Shown: positions 1 to 9,271 of the stretch, piece after piece
Layout of the letters: each line of letters begins with the position of its first letter
Numbering within the stretch: position 1 is the first letter of the stretch
Source: Candidatus Zixiibacteriota bacterium
GTDB lineage: Bacteria > Zixibacteria > MSB-5A5 > GN15 > FEB-12
Direction of reading: 5' to 3'
Assembly (NCBI GenBank): GCA_034003725.1
Contig: JAVEYB010000001.1
Span: 518,641-582,640 of the forward strand
Length of the DNA: 64,000 nucleotides
Program-made: the position numbers and the translations under genes
The notes under the pieces: model-generated
Database searches by the model: none
What the model was told of the DNA's origin: nothing
The model's input: the letters and a program-made list of their open reading frames with translations, nothing else

Positions 1-1
1 G

Positions 2-628
2 GCGGACCGCATCATGACCATGGACCTGCATGCTAGCCAGATCCAGGGGTTTTTCGATCTTCCTCACGACCACCTTTATTCGGCGGTAGTGTTCAACGAC
101 TTTGTCCGCAACATGCACCTGGAGAACCTGGTGGTTGTTTCGCCCGATGTCGGGTCGATCAAGCTGGCGCGGGCCACGGCAAGTTCGCTGCAGGCGGAAC
201 TGGCCATTGTCGACAAACGCCGACAGGTGGCTAACGAGTCGAAGGTGATGAACCTGATCGGCGACGTCAAGGGTCGGACCGTGCTGATTCGCGACGACAT
301 GGTTGACACGGCGGGAACCCTGTGCAACGCGGCTGCGTACCTGAAACAGCGCGGCGCGGGCGACATCTACGCCGCTTGCACGCACGGTGTGCTTTCGGGG
401 ACGGCGATCCAGAAAATCAACGACTCCCCGATCAAAAAGATGATTATTTCTGATTCAATCGACATAGCCAACAAGCAGCTGTCCGACAAGTTCGAAATTC
501 TGACCTGCTCGGAGTTGATCGGCGAAGCGGTTCGGCGGATATTCGACGAGGATTCCGTCTCCTCGCTCTTTGACGAGAAGACGACCACGGTCGGCGGCAA
601 AAGCGTAACGAATACAACACGTTCTTGA
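2..628 (+). CDS. prs: Ribose-phosphate pyrophosphokinase, 5' end cut by window
   Basis: Makes PRPP from ribose 5-phosphate and ATP, for nucleotide, histidine and tryptophan synthesis in the cytosol. The reading frame is already open at the first bases, so about 208 C-terminal residues are visible and roughly the first third lies outside the window. The segment TMDLHASQIQGFFD is a family signature, and LIRDDMVDTAGTLCNAA is the PRPP-binding loop (consensus DDxxDTAGT). The tail after the last conserved block, ending near TTTVGGKSVTNTTRS, is slightly longer and more polar than usual. rplY begins 19 bases downstream, the common prs-rplY pairing, so co-transcription is likely. Confidence 0.97.
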   Translation, partial: ADRIMTMDLHASQIQGFFDLPHDHLYSAVVFNDFVRNMHLENLVVVSPDVGSIKLARATASSLQAELAIVDKRRQVANESKVMNLIGDVKGRTVLIRDDMVDTAGTLCNAAAYLKQRGAGDIYAACTHGVLSGTAIQKINDSPIKKMIISDSIDIANKQLSDKFEILTCSELIGEAVRRIFDEDSVSSLFDEKTTTVGGKSVTNTTRS

Positions 629-647
629 TGGAGGATACAGCGAGACC

Positions 648-1331
648 ATGAAAGACATTATGCTGAGCGTGCAGCGACGCTCGGACACCGGCAAGGGGGC
701 GGCCCGCCAGGCCCGTCGCGAAGGGCGCATCTCCGCCGTTGTGTACGGCCCGGAGACCGATCCGATGAAAGTGTCGGTCGAGGAAGCGGTGCTGCGCGCG
801 GCCCTGCGACAGGGCGGCCATTCCGCTCTTTACACCCTGAATGTCGACGGCGCTGAATCGAAGGTGGTGCTGCGCGAAGTGCAGCGCGACCCGGTGACCA
901 GCCGCATAACCCATATCGATTTCCATGCCGTGCCAATGAACAAGCCGATCAACGTCTCGGTGCCGCTGCACTTCGTGGGTATCGCCCCGGGCGTCAAGAC
1001 CGGGGGCGGCATCATGCAGACGACCATGCGTGAAATCGAGATCTCCTGCCTGCCGGCCAATATCCCCGAGTATATCGAGGTTAATGTCGAGCAGCTGGAG
1101 ATTGGGGACGCCATCCACGTGTCGCAAATCAAGGTGGAAAACGCCGAGATTTTGACCGAGCCCGGACGGACCGCGGTGGTGATCTCCGCTCCGACCGTGA
1201 TCAAGTCGGCCACCGTTGGCGAGGGCGAAGAAGCGGCTGCAGCCGTCGCCGCCGAGGGCGCCGAGGGAGCCGAGGGCGAGGAAAAGGAAGGCGACGAAAA
1301 GAAGGACGAGAAGAAGAAAGACGAGAAGTAG
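648..1331 (+). CDS. rplY: Large-subunit ribosomal protein bL25, Ctc (long) form
   Basis: Binds 5S rRNA in the 50S subunit. The 227-residue length matches the two-domain CTC form: an N-terminal L25 beta barrel (about 1-95, with GKGAARQARREGRISAVVYG) and a C-terminal TL5-type domain (about 100-185). The last 40 residues are a low-complexity Glu/Lys/Ala tail, which is common in this family but long here. An ATG with gatggagg upstream sets the start. It follows prs closely. A pth gene, the usual next neighbour, is missing; a strong terminator follows instead. Confidence 0.97.
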   Translation: MKDIMLSVQRRSDTGKGAARQARREGRISAVVYGPETDPMKVSVEEAVLRAALRQGGHSALYTLNVDGAESKVVLREVQRDPVTSRITHIDFHAVPMNKPINVSVPLHFVGIAPGVKTGGGIMQTTMREIEISCLPANIPEYIEVNVEQLEIGDAIHVSQIKVENAEILTEPGRTAVVISAPTVIKSATVGEGEEAAAAVAAEGAEGAEGEEKEGDEKKDEKKKDEK

Positions 1332-1366
1332 AATTCGTTCTCTTGTCTGTCGGTTCGACTACAAAG

Positions 1367-1393
1367 CCGCCCGCCCTGCGGGCGGTTTTTTTT
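1367..1393 (+). terminator. Rho-independent terminator after prs-rplY
   Basis: A perfect 8-bp stem (CCGCCCGC / GCGGGCGG) with a 3-base loop is followed by eight T residues. It lies 36 bases after the rplY stop and closes the prs-rplY unit. Confidence 0.93.
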
Positions 1394-1441
1394 GTGGGCG
1401 GGGGTGGTGCAGGAGGATGTACCACACGCACGAATCGATAG

Positions 1442-1461
1442 ATACCCGCGTGCGCGGGTAT
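1442..1461. repeat. REP-like palindrome
   Basis: A perfect inverted repeat, ATACCCGCG-TG-CGCGGGTAT, followed by GAC, sits in the 160-base gap between convergent rplY and priA. It has no T tract, so it is not a standard terminator. Its shape resembles dispersed intergenic REP/Correia-like hairpins of other bacteria, but only one copy was noticed in this window. Confidence 0.5.
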
Positions 1462-1552
1462 GACACGGTCTACCCTTGATTAGTACCCTGAGATCTCATT
1501 GGTGTTGATCATTTTCTGATAGCAGGTTCGAAGACGGACTCGCCGTACGGTT

Positions 1553-3952
1553 CTACATCATGTCCACCGGGTCGACATCAACGGCGATCGATACCGAGCC
1601 GGGCAGGCTGAACCGCGCCGACGCGTCCTCCCATTCCGTCAGCAATCGCACGAATTTCTGCATTCGGTCGGGGGCTATCCTGGCGATCAGGTGCTGTCTG
1701 AACTTCCCCCTGAGTCGCCGAAACGCGCACGGTGCGGGACCGAGAAGCGAAATGTCGATCGACCGCTGCTTCGCCAGCATATCGAGCTGGTCGCGAAAGC
1801 GGAGGGCGGACTCGATGACGGCCGTCTCGGCTGGCGATGAGAAGATGAAGTTCACCATCCGCACGAAGGGTGGGAAGTGAGCGTCCATCCGATCCTTTAT
1901 CTCCCGATCGTAAAAGGACTCATAGTCCTGCCGGGCGGCATCGGCCAGCAGCGGATGATCGGGGTAGTAAGTCTGGATCAGTACTTCGCCGGGATGAGTT
2001 GATCGGCCGGACCGGCCGGCCACCTGCACGAGCCGTGAGAAGGTGCGTTCGGCGGCGCGGAAATCGGGGAGGTCCATGCCCATATCGGCCGACAGGACAC
2101 CGACCAGCGATACATCGGGCAGGTCCAGCCCCTTGGTGACCATCTGTGTACCCAACAGCAGGTTGTACTTGCGTGCGGCAAAGTCGCTGAGAATGCGGTG
2201 GGCTCCGGTCCGTCCGGAGGCCGTGTCCGAGTCGAGTCGCACCGCGCGCGCATCAGTGAAAAGCCGTTGCACCGACTCTTCGACCTTTTGTGTCCCGGCT
2301 CCGAAGCACAAAAGCGCGGCGCCGCCGCACTTCTCGCAAAGGGAGTAATCAGTCCGGGCGCGCCCGCAGTAATGACAGGCGAGCCGGCTTCCGGTCTTGT
2401 GGTAGGTCAAACGAACCTGGCAGTCCGGGCACTCCGGGACGTGGCCGCACTCGGCGCACTTCAAATATGGGGCGTACCCGCGACGGTTCAGAAAAAGAAT
2501 GACCTGGCGCCCGGCCGAGAGATGCTGCTGCACCTCAGTCTTGAGTGTCACGGACACGAACGGCAGATCGCCGCCAAGACGCCGGGTGCGCATGTCCACG
2601 AGTCGCACGGTGGGCAGCCGGGCGCCGGCCGGGCGTTCGGTAATGGTCAGGAGGCGGTAACGGCCGGTCCGGGCGTTGTGATAAGACTCCAGCGAGGGCG
2701 AGGCCGAGCCGAGCACAACCGGGATGTTCGCTATTTTCGCGCGCATCACCGCCGCGTCGCGGCCGTGGAATCGAGGCGACGGTTCGTCCTGCTTGTACGA
2801 CTCATCGTGCTCCTCATCGACAATGATGAGCCCAAGTTTCTCCAACGGAGCGAACAACGCAGAACGCGGCCCGACCACGATCGGGTACCGGCCGGCGCGA
2901 ATCCCCTGCCAGCTGGCAATGCGCTCAGCGGGTGTCATAGCCGAATGGAGGATTGTTACCAAATCGCCGAACAATCCGCGAAAGTACGCCAACGTGTTGG
3001 AAGAAAGGGCAATCTCCGGTGTCAATACCAGGGCTGTTCTGCCCCGTTGTATGATATCGCGAGCCAGATGGCAGTATACAATGGTCTTCCCTGAGCCGGT
3101 GATGCCGTGCAGGAGAAACGGCGCATAGCCTGTATCAAGAGCGTCCCGGACTTGTGCGAACGCCTGCTGCTGTTGCTCGGTGAGGGTTATGCCGTCGAGT
3201 CCGTCGCGGGGCAGGACGAAGTCCAGCACCCTCGGCTCGGTGTCGTCGTACACAGCCTCAAGCACGCCGTTATCGAGCGCCTTCTTACGATAATGGTCGG
3301 TCACTCCGTCGGCGCGGAGATCGGCGGCCGAGCGTATTCCGTGGAACGGCGGAGGGATGTGGTCGACTCGGCGAAAGATCTCGTCGCGCCATCGCTCCGG
3401 ATCGACAAGCCGGAATCCGATCAATCGGCGCTTCGGGGCGGGCTCGGACAGGTGAATGTCCTCGACCACCACGCCGTCGCGGCGCAAGCGGTCAAGATAG
3501 CCGGTACCGACGGATCGGATTCGATTCAGCGCGGTACCGCTGAGCGGCTGCCCCGCTTTGACGAGGCGGGCGATCGAGGGTGGCAGCATGGCAGGCTCCG
3601 CGACCCCCCAGATAAGTGCGACAGGGCGTTTGGTGCGCAACTGCGGCGGCAGGGTCAGCGCCAGGCAGTCGGCGGGATTGGCGAAATAGTAGTCGGCCAT
3701 CCACTGACACAGCCTGACGAGCTCTGGCGGGATCAGAGTCTCATGGTCGACGACCGCGCGAATCCGGCGCACTTCGAAGTCGACCGGATCGGCCGGTTCG
3801 AGATAATAGCCGACGGCGGTGGACCGCCCGAACGGCACCAGAACGCGTTGACCCGGGGCCAGCGGCTCAAGCGACTCCGGGGCGGCATAAGTGAACGTGC
3901 GTCGGAGCGGACCCGAGACAGCAATCCGGGCGAATCGCGTCGTGGAAGGCAT
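1553..3952 (-). CDS. priA: Primosomal protein N' (replication restart helicase PriA)
   Basis: A 3'-5' superfamily 2 helicase that reloads DnaB at stalled forks. In the 799 residues: an N-terminal 3'-end-binding domain (about 1-110, RFARIAVSGPLRRTFTYA), Walker A at 283-290 (GITGSGKT), a DEEH box (LIIVDEEHDESYKQD), and a zinc domain with eight cysteines in CxxC pairs (CAEC, CPDC, CHYC, CEKC), then helicase motifs V-VI (QVAGRSGR) and the C-terminal domain. Length is normal. The ATG has no clear ribosome-binding site, and the terminator of the upstream gene ends only about 12 bases before it. The start is kept because the N-terminal residues match the family. Confidence 0.96.
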   Translation of the reverse strand: MPSTTRFARIAVSGPLRRTFTYAAPESLEPLAPGQRVLVPFGRSTAVGYYLEPADPVDFEVRRIRAVVDHETLIPPELVRLCQWMADYYFANPADCLALTLPPQLRTKRPVALIWGVAEPAMLPPSIARLVKAGQPLSGTALNRIRSVGTGYLDRLRRDGVVVEDIHLSEPAPKRRLIGFRLVDPERWRDEIFRRVDHIPPPFHGIRSAADLRADGVTDHYRKKALDNGVLEAVYDDTEPRVLDFVLPRDGLDGITLTEQQQQAFAQVRDALDTGYAPFLLHGITGSGKTIVYCHLARDIIQRGRTALVLTPEIALSSNTLAYFRGLFGDLVTILHSAMTPAERIASWQGIRAGRYPIVVGPRSALFAPLEKLGLIIVDEEHDESYKQDEPSPRFHGRDAAVMRAKIANIPVVLGSASPSLESYHNARTGRYRLLTITERPAGARLPTVRLVDMRTRRLGGDLPFVSVTLKTEVQQHLSAGRQVILFLNRRGYAPYLKCAECGHVPECPDCQVRLTYHKTGSRLACHYCGRARTDYSLCEKCGGAALLCFGAGTQKVEESVQRLFTDARAVRLDSDTASGRTGAHRILSDFAARKYNLLLGTQMVTKGLDLPDVSLVGVLSADMGMDLPDFRAAERTFSRLVQVAGRSGRSTHPGEVLIQTYYPDHPLLADAARQDYESFYDREIKDRMDAHFPPFVRMVNFIFSSPAETAVIESALRFRDQLDMLAKQRSIDISLLGPAPCAFRRLRGKFRQHLIARIAPDRMQKFVRLLTEWEDASARFSLPGSVSIAVDVDPVDMM

Positions 3953-3964
3953 AACGGAATATAG

Positions 3965-3993
3965 AAAAAGGCAGGCGCTTCGCCTGCCTTTTT
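3965..3993 (-). terminator. Terminator after the TPR gene, just ahead of priA
   Basis: The stem GGCAGGCG / CGCCTGCC has a 3-base loop and is flanked by A5 and T5, so it can work in either direction. On the minus strand it closes the upstream TPR gene and ends about 12 bases before the priA start. Confidence 0.88.
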
Positions 3994-4017
3994 CCGGGTC
4001 TGAGACAATATGTGATT

Positions 4018-5382
4018 CTATTTCATGTTGTCGAGCATCGATTGATACCTGGCGGCTTCCTTCGGGTGCTTTTCTTCCTTGTGCAGTTCGACAAGGCGCT
4101 CGACGATTTCACGGTTGTTCGGATCCAGCTCGATCACCTTTTCGTACGCGGGAATGGCCGGACCAAACTGCCTGAGCTGCAGGTGCGCGTCGCCGAGCGT
4201 CAGCCAGGCATCCTTGTTGGACGGATCAATGGTAGTCAACTGGGAGTACGCCCGGATAGCCGTCTCGTACTTGCCCTGTACGAACGCGATCAGGCCGAAA
4301 TTCTCGACCGCATCCTGATCGGTGGAATCGCAGGTGTAGGCGGTCTCGAAATAGACCAGCGAACTGTCAAGAATGGTGGTGCGGCGATTCATCCATTCGG
4401 TCGCCTTGGCCGAACTCTGAGCGTCACGATAGACGGTCGCCGAGTCGTTGGCCTCGCGTGCAAGCTGGTTGAAATAGTGACCGATCGACAGCAGCGCATC
4501 TTCATTGCACGCATCAAGGGCGAGAACCTCGCGGTAGGTCATCCGCGCCGAATCGTATTGTTCGCAGCGGTTGTAACAAATGGCGAGATTGACGAGGTTG
4601 CTCGTGTCGGTGGGGAAAAGCGCCATGTACTCCCGCAGCGAGGGAATGGCCTTGCAGTAGTCGCCGCCGTTAATGTAGTTGTAGGCCAGCGGCAGCAGGA
4701 GGTTGCCCTTGTCCTCGGTATACGGCAGACCTTTTTCGAGGTATACGTTGGCCGAATCGTACATATCCTGGCTTTCGTAGGCCTGCGAAATACCCACGTA
4801 GGGGCGGTAGTCGTTCGGATCGAAAATGGTCGCAATTTCGAGATTCCGGATCGTCGAATCGGTCAGCGCGGCGATCTGTGTGTCATAAAAGGCGATGTTG
4901 ACCGAGTCGGTAGCTTCGGCCCTGGCGCGTGTGGCCTTGTTCAGTTGATCGAGCTGGCCGACGCCGACGTTGAAGAACTCGCGCCAGTAGCGGACAGCGG
5001 TGGAATCAGCCTTTTTGATGAACTCGTCGCAATCCTCGCGGAATTTCTTTTTGATGTCTTTGTTCTCGCAGCACATGTGCAGCGAGTCGCGATAGGCAAC
5101 CATCGCCAGGGCATAATTCCGTTTTTCGCCGAGGTCGGCGGTCCGCTCCATGTAGTCGACCTGCATCTGGTTGAGCAGGAACAGCCCTTCGGCAATGGGA
5201 CCGTAGTCTTCGAATGCTTCCTTGAGAAGGGCCTCGGCTTCCTTGTAGCGGGCCAGATCGCCGGAGACGATCTCGATTTTGGCGCTGGAGATAAGCGCAC
5301 CGGCGGGCTTTTTGGCGAATGCCGGCCCGGCGACGGCGATTATCCCGCCGAGGATCAGTATTGTCGTTAGCAACCGTTTCAC
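4018..5382 (-). CDS. Secreted TPR-repeat protein
   Basis: A 454-residue protein of unknown specific function. The start is a GTG preceded by a strong GGAGGAAG site; it gives the signal peptide KRLLTTILILGGIIAVAGPAFA. Upstream ATG codons in the frame would bury that signal. The rest is mostly helical with tetratricopeptide-like units, clearest in the last 120 residues (AIRAYSQLTTIDPSNKDAWL, then AIPAYEKVIELDPNNREIVE). TPR proteins scaffold protein complexes, here probably in the periplasm. A bidirectional terminator follows. Upstream, the DUF4139 gene is 103 bases away on the same strand. Confidence 0.85.
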   Translation of the reverse strand: MKRLLTTILILGGIIAVAGPAFAKKPAGALISSAKIEIVSGDLARYKEAEALLKEAFEDYGPIAEGLFLLNQMQVDYMERTADLGEKRNYALAMVAYRDSLHMCCENKDIKKKFREDCDEFIKKADSTAVRYWREFFNVGVGQLDQLNKATRARAEATDSVNIAFYDTQIAALTDSTIRNLEIATIFDPNDYRPYVGISQAYESQDMYDSANVYLEKGLPYTEDKGNLLLPLAYNYINGGDYCKAIPSLREYMALFPTDTSNLVNLAICYNRCEQYDSARMTYREVLALDACNEDALLSIGHYFNQLAREANDSATVYRDAQSSAKATEWMNRRTTILDSSLVYFETAYTCDSTDQDAVENFGLIAFVQGKYETAIRAYSQLTTIDPSNKDAWLTLGDAHLQLRQFGPAIPAYEKVIELDPNNREIVERLVELHKEEKHPKEAARYQSMLDNMK

Positions 5383-5485
5383 GTTTCTTCCTCCTGACTC
5401 AACACCGTAGTCCGCGCAATTGGTGGCGAATCTAATCGATGTAGATCGTCTTGTCAACCATCATCGCCTGCCGCGCTGCGTTGCC

Positions 5486-6841
5486 TCACTGGTTGGTGAA
5501 GCGAACGGTGTAGCGGGCGGAGACTTCCGCGCCCGCCGGCACCGGCAGATCAAACGTCAGTGTGTTCGCGTCTTTCTTCTTATACTCGAACGATGCGTTA
5601 GTGACTTCCCAGAAACCCCAGAGACCTTTCTCGACCGACACGGTCACCGCTTCGTCCTTGCGGTTGTGCAGGCTGATCTCAAACGTCACGTCTTCGACCG
5701 ATTTCGAGATACGCTGGCGGTCGACGGTGAGCTCCTCGGCGACTATATCAAACGCGTAGCCGACCGTGAGTTTGACGTCCTCGTCTTTGGGGGTGTGTTC
5801 AATCCGGTCCTCACCGAGCAATATCATCGATCCATCGGTATCCGCCTTGAAGAGCCGAACGCGTCCGGCGGGAAGCGGCATGCCGAGTCCGGCGTTTTCG
5901 CTGTTATTGAATTTGACGGCCACCTTCACCTGTTTCTGGTTCTGGTTGGGTTGATACAAATAGAGTTTGGTCACGCCGGTGCGGGCCGGTTCGAACAGCG
6001 AAATCTGTTTGATCTCTTTGTTGGCGATCGTGGCTTTGCGGGGCAGCGTGTACATATGGTACTCGAAGAACGCCTTCTCCTCAAACCCGGCGCTCACGTC
6101 CGCCTTGTACAGGACAGCCTCGGACCGGCCACCGCGAATTTCGAGGTCCTGCGCGCGGCCAATGTCCCCGGCAATCAGCTTGAGGGTCGCATCCACATAG
6201 GTCTTTCCCGAGGTGTTGTTGATCGAGGCCCAGCCGGAGAGGTCGAGATTCTTGTCGTCTTGATCGAGCAGGCCGACATATTCGGCCCCCCATGAGATAT
6301 TGCTGGTCTGGTAGCCGACGCGCGCCTGGCGGCCGCCGGCGACGGAGGAATTGTAATTCCAGAACAGAGTCGGACGGGTGATCAGACCGTTGGGCAGCGA
6401 CGGGAAGTTCGTTTCCAGGATCTTGCCCATCTGGACGATCTTGATGCGGCCCGATTCATCCTGGAGCGTGACGGTTCCCCCGCCGTACGCAAGCAGCGTC
6501 CCGGTATACAGCGTGCCGTCTTCGTCGACCAATTCGATCTGCTGGTCGACGTACTTGGAGAACATCTGCTCGGAACTGACCAGGTCGAACGCGTAATTCT
6601 GCTCGAGAATGGCGACATCGTCGGACCCGTCGATCAACTCAAAGCGAACCGAGTTGGGGTCGATCGACGACGGGACATCGCGGAAGGCGAGCCGGTTGAG
6701 TCCTTTGGCAAACTCGAGCGTGCGGGTTTCGGAGACAACTCCGAGATTGCTGTTGTAGACAGTAACCGCGATGTCATCGGCGGTCGCCGCGGCGGCGGGC
6801 ATGACAATCGCGCATCCCAGTATGACAAGAGACATTCTCAT
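5486..6841 (-). CDS. Secreted DUF4139 domain protein
   Basis: A 451-residue exported protein whose body fits the DUF4139 family: an N-terminal strand region with VTVYNSNLGVVSETRTLEF, the NRLAFRDVPSSIDPNSVRF segment and a C-terminal beta-sandwich-like region ending VPAGAEVSARYTVRFTNQ. The start chosen is the ATG giving MRMSLVILGCAIVMPAAAATA, a signal peptide; a longer upstream start would add about ten residues. DUF4139 proteins have no established reaction and are often linked to the envelope. It lies upstream of the secreted TPR protein on the same strand, which may indicate a shared envelope role (inference). Confidence 0.82.
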   Translation of the reverse strand: MRMSLVILGCAIVMPAAAATADDIAVTVYNSNLGVVSETRTLEFAKGLNRLAFRDVPSSIDPNSVRFELIDGSDDVAILEQNYAFDLVSSEQMFSKYVDQQIELVDEDGTLYTGTLLAYGGGTVTLQDESGRIKIVQMGKILETNFPSLPNGLITRPTLFWNYNSSVAGGRQARVGYQTSNISWGAEYVGLLDQDDKNLDLSGWASINNTSGKTYVDATLKLIAGDIGRAQDLEIRGGRSEAVLYKADVSAGFEEKAFFEYHMYTLPRKATIANKEIKQISLFEPARTGVTKLYLYQPNQNQKQVKVAVKFNNSENAGLGMPLPAGRVRLFKADTDGSMILLGEDRIEHTPKDEDVKLTVGYAFDIVAEELTVDRQRISKSVEDVTFEISLHNRKDEAVTVSVEKGLWGFWEVTNASFEYKKKDANTLTFDLPVPAGAEVSARYTVRFTNQ

Positions 6842-6955
6842 CCGTGTTTCTCCAGTTCTTATACACCCCACGCAGGTGTGTGCCCGTGGGGCAGCTGCGT
6901 TAATCCATCTGCTGGTAATAGTCCGAAGGGCAGGGAATCTTCCACAAGTTTTTTG

Positions 6956-7897
6956 TCAGGCCGGATAGCCGAATCGATCGATTGTTCGCATGAGCCGGGC
7001 CTTGACCTCATCAGGCGTGGGCTGGAGGGCGCGGGCGCTAAACGAGCCTTTCGTAACGTTAATTCGTTCAAAAACTTGCAGGTACAGTTCGTATATTATC
7101 TCGAGGCTCAAGCGGTATTTCGGGGCGAACATCGGCCGCAGTGAGTCCAGTTTGAGGCGGGCGCGACAGCGGTAAAAATCGGCGAATCGACGGTAGCGGG
7201 CAAACAGGGCGCGCAAGCGATCCGGAGCATCGCCGGAAACCGCGGCGGCGGATAGGTCATCGCGCGTAAGCCCTTGTTCGGCAATGAGATCATCGGCGAA
7301 GTATACAAGCGAACGGCGCATATCCTTTTCGAAGTCACGGATAATATGCACCACGTACGAAAACAAGGCGAGGTCAGAGGATGCGTCGTGAACATCAAAC
7401 ACGGGGTCGAGGTTATTTCGCCCGTCGCGTCGAAGACCGCACAGATGCATGAAGATGGAAGCCGGGGCGATCGCCGCGCCTTCGGCATACCGCCGGAAGG
7501 CGAGTATCGACGAGAAGCCGTCGTGGGTCAGATCATACACCATCGCCGCACACAGGCGGCGCCAGTGCCAGGTGGGGAGCCTGAACTGCCGCATTGTCGC
7601 GAGTAATTCCTCCTGGAACTCGTCGACCGGGCGGCCGCGTTCAAGCGCGTCAAGCCAGACATCGAGAACGTTCGTGTAGTGAGCGATCTCGTCCGGCGTC
7701 AGCGCCCGTCCCCCCTCTTTCCTGTCATCGACCAGATCGTCGATACGACGCATGGACCGGTAGCACACGCGGAACGCCACGTAGCGATCTTCGTCCCAGA
7801 CGCGGGCGCCGATATCGAGGATGGGGTTGGTGAGAATCTGCTCGAAATCGAGATCACCGGCGAAATCAAGGCCCGGTTTGTCGGGGTGCTGGCTCAT
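6956..7897 (-). CDS. Squalene/phytoene synthase family prenyltransferase
   Basis: Head-to-head condensation of two prenyl diphosphates (C15 or C20) is the family reaction. Both aspartate-rich metal motifs are present: the first in RRIDDLVDD near residue 50, the second in HIIRDFEKDMRR. The start is the ATG giving MSQHPDKPGLDFAGD; about 12 further residues upstream are in frame but look noncoding. No desaturase, cyclase or second synthase (hpnC/D/E) is nearby, so squalene and phytoene as product cannot be separated from sequence alone. The 5' end faces the divergent glycosyltransferase gene 72 bases away. Confidence 0.85.
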   Translation of the reverse strand: MSQHPDKPGLDFAGDLDFEQILTNPILDIGARVWDEDRYVAFRVCYRSMRRIDDLVDDRKEGGRALTPDEIAHYTNVLDVWLDALERGRPVDEFQEELLATMRQFRLPTWHWRRLCAAMVYDLTHDGFSSILAFRRYAEGAAIAPASIFMHLCGLRRDGRNNLDPVFDVHDASSDLALFSYVVHIIRDFEKDMRRSLVYFADDLIAEQGLTRDDLSAAAVSGDAPDRLRALFARYRRFADFYRCRARLKLDSLRPMFAPKYRLSLEIIYELYLQVFERINVTKGSFSARALQPTPDEVKARLMRTIDRFGYPA

Positions 7898-7968
7898 AGG
7901 ACAGGAAATATACGCGATGATTGTCGTGTCCAAAATTTATATTTCTGGCCCAAACCCTTTTTCTTAGA

Positions 7969-9192
7969 ATGCGCATCATGGCAAAACCGGTCAAAGTGCT
8001 TCTTCTCACGCATAATTATCCGCGTCGACGGGACGACTACGCGGGGGTCTTTCTCGGACTTCTGGCGCGTCGCCTTACGGCGCTGAACATTCAGCCGATC
8101 GTGGTCGCCCCGCACGATGCGGAAGTGCCGGAGCGCGAGGAGACCGACGGCATACGGATCTACCGGTTCCGCTATGCGGCCGATCCGGAGAAACAGACTC
8201 TGGCCTACCGGGGGAACATGCACGAGCAGGTTCTGGGATCACCGCTGGGTCCGTTTCGCCTGCAGGCGTTTCTGCGCGGGTTCGAACGGCTGACCAGGGA
8301 AGTGATCGAGCGAGAGCAGATCGACATCATCGCCGGCCACTGGTTGATTCCGACCGGGGTCGTCATGAAGCGGCTTCGCGCGGTCACGAAGATACCCATG
8401 ATACTTTCGTCGCACGGGACCGATATCCGCCTGCTGGCGAAATTCGGGCGGCCTTTGTACCGGTACTTCCGGCCCCTGACCCGGAGGCTCAGCCGGTGGA
8501 CGGTCGTGTCATCGTTTCTCAGGGAGGAGCTGGTAAAACTGGATCCGGCATGCGAGGGACTGATAGAAGTACTCCCGCTGCCGCACAACGAGAAGGTGTT
8601 TTTTCGCGAGGCGGACGTCAAGCGGGAGGACAACCTGGTAGTGGCGGTCACGCGATTCACCGACCAGAAACGGGTCGACATTCTGATTCGCGCTTTTCAC
8701 TGGGTCACACGAGAGGAGCGCTCCGCGAGGCTGGAGATATACGGCAGCGGTCCTCTCGACGCCCGGATCCGGGCGCTGGTAGCCGAGCTGGGGCTGGAAC
8801 GGCAGGTTATCATCAACGAACCGGTGTCACAGGAGCGGCTTCGCGAAATCTACAACCGTGCGGCGGTGGTCGTGCTCAATTCATTCCGTGAAGGCTTTGG
8901 TCTGGCACTGTCTGAGGCGATGTTGTGCGGCACCGCCGTGATCGGTACGGCGTCGGGCGGCATTTGCGACATTATCGAGGACAAAAAGCGCGGCCTGCTG
9001 GTGGAACTGGACAACATCAATCAACTCGCCGAAGCGATCCTGACCCTGCTTAAGAACACGGTCTACCGCGACCGGCTGGCCGAGCACGGTTACCGGTTTG
9101 CGCGGTCGACCTATGCCTCCGGGCCTTTGGCGGCCCGGTATGCCGATATCGTGCGGACGGCAATAGAAGCCGGGCGGCCCGTACCCGACTGA
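7969..9192 (+). CDS. GT4-family glycosyltransferase
   Basis: A retaining GT-B glycosyltransferase that probably adds a sugar to a lipid or surface glycan on the cytoplasmic face. The N-terminal domain starts KVLLLTHNYPRRRDDYAG. The C-terminal donor domain (about 215-390) has VVAVTRFTDQKRVDILIRAF and the nucleotide-sugar motif NSFREGFGLALSEAMLCGTA, in which the two glutamates form the EX7E signature. An ATG three codons downstream is an equally plausible start; neither has a clear ribosome-binding site. The sugar-nucleotide genes at 11.3-13.1 kb may supply donors, but this link is only positional. Confidence 0.9.
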   Translation: MRIMAKPVKVLLLTHNYPRRRDDYAGVFLGLLARRLTALNIQPIVVAPHDAEVPEREETDGIRIYRFRYAADPEKQTLAYRGNMHEQVLGSPLGPFRLQAFLRGFERLTREVIEREQIDIIAGHWLIPTGVVMKRLRAVTKIPMILSSHGTDIRLLAKFGRPLYRYFRPLTRRLSRWTVVSSFLREELVKLDPACEGLIEVLPLPHNEKVFFREADVKREDNLVVAVTRFTDQKRVDILIRAFHWVTREERSARLEIYGSGPLDARIRALVAELGLERQVIINEPVSQERLREIYNRAAVVVLNSFREGFGLALSEAMLCGTAVIGTASGGICDIIEDKKRGLLVELDNINQLAEAILTLLKNTVYRDRLAEHGYRFARSTYASGPLAARYADIVRTAIEAGRPVPD

Positions 9193-9271
9193 GCATCATC
9201 GATACCGCCATCGACTTTCCGATTGCCCGTGCAACGGTAACTAGTATATTTCCAGCAGGGGTGGTATCATT

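Noticed and set aside
444-1127. 227-codon minus-strand frame over prs and rplY
   Set aside because: Antisense of two conserved genes, with no domain similarity.
4012-5370. A 452-codon plus-strand frame opposite the TPR gene
   Set aside because: Shadow; the minus strand has a GTG with a strong ribosome-binding site, signal peptide and TPR units.
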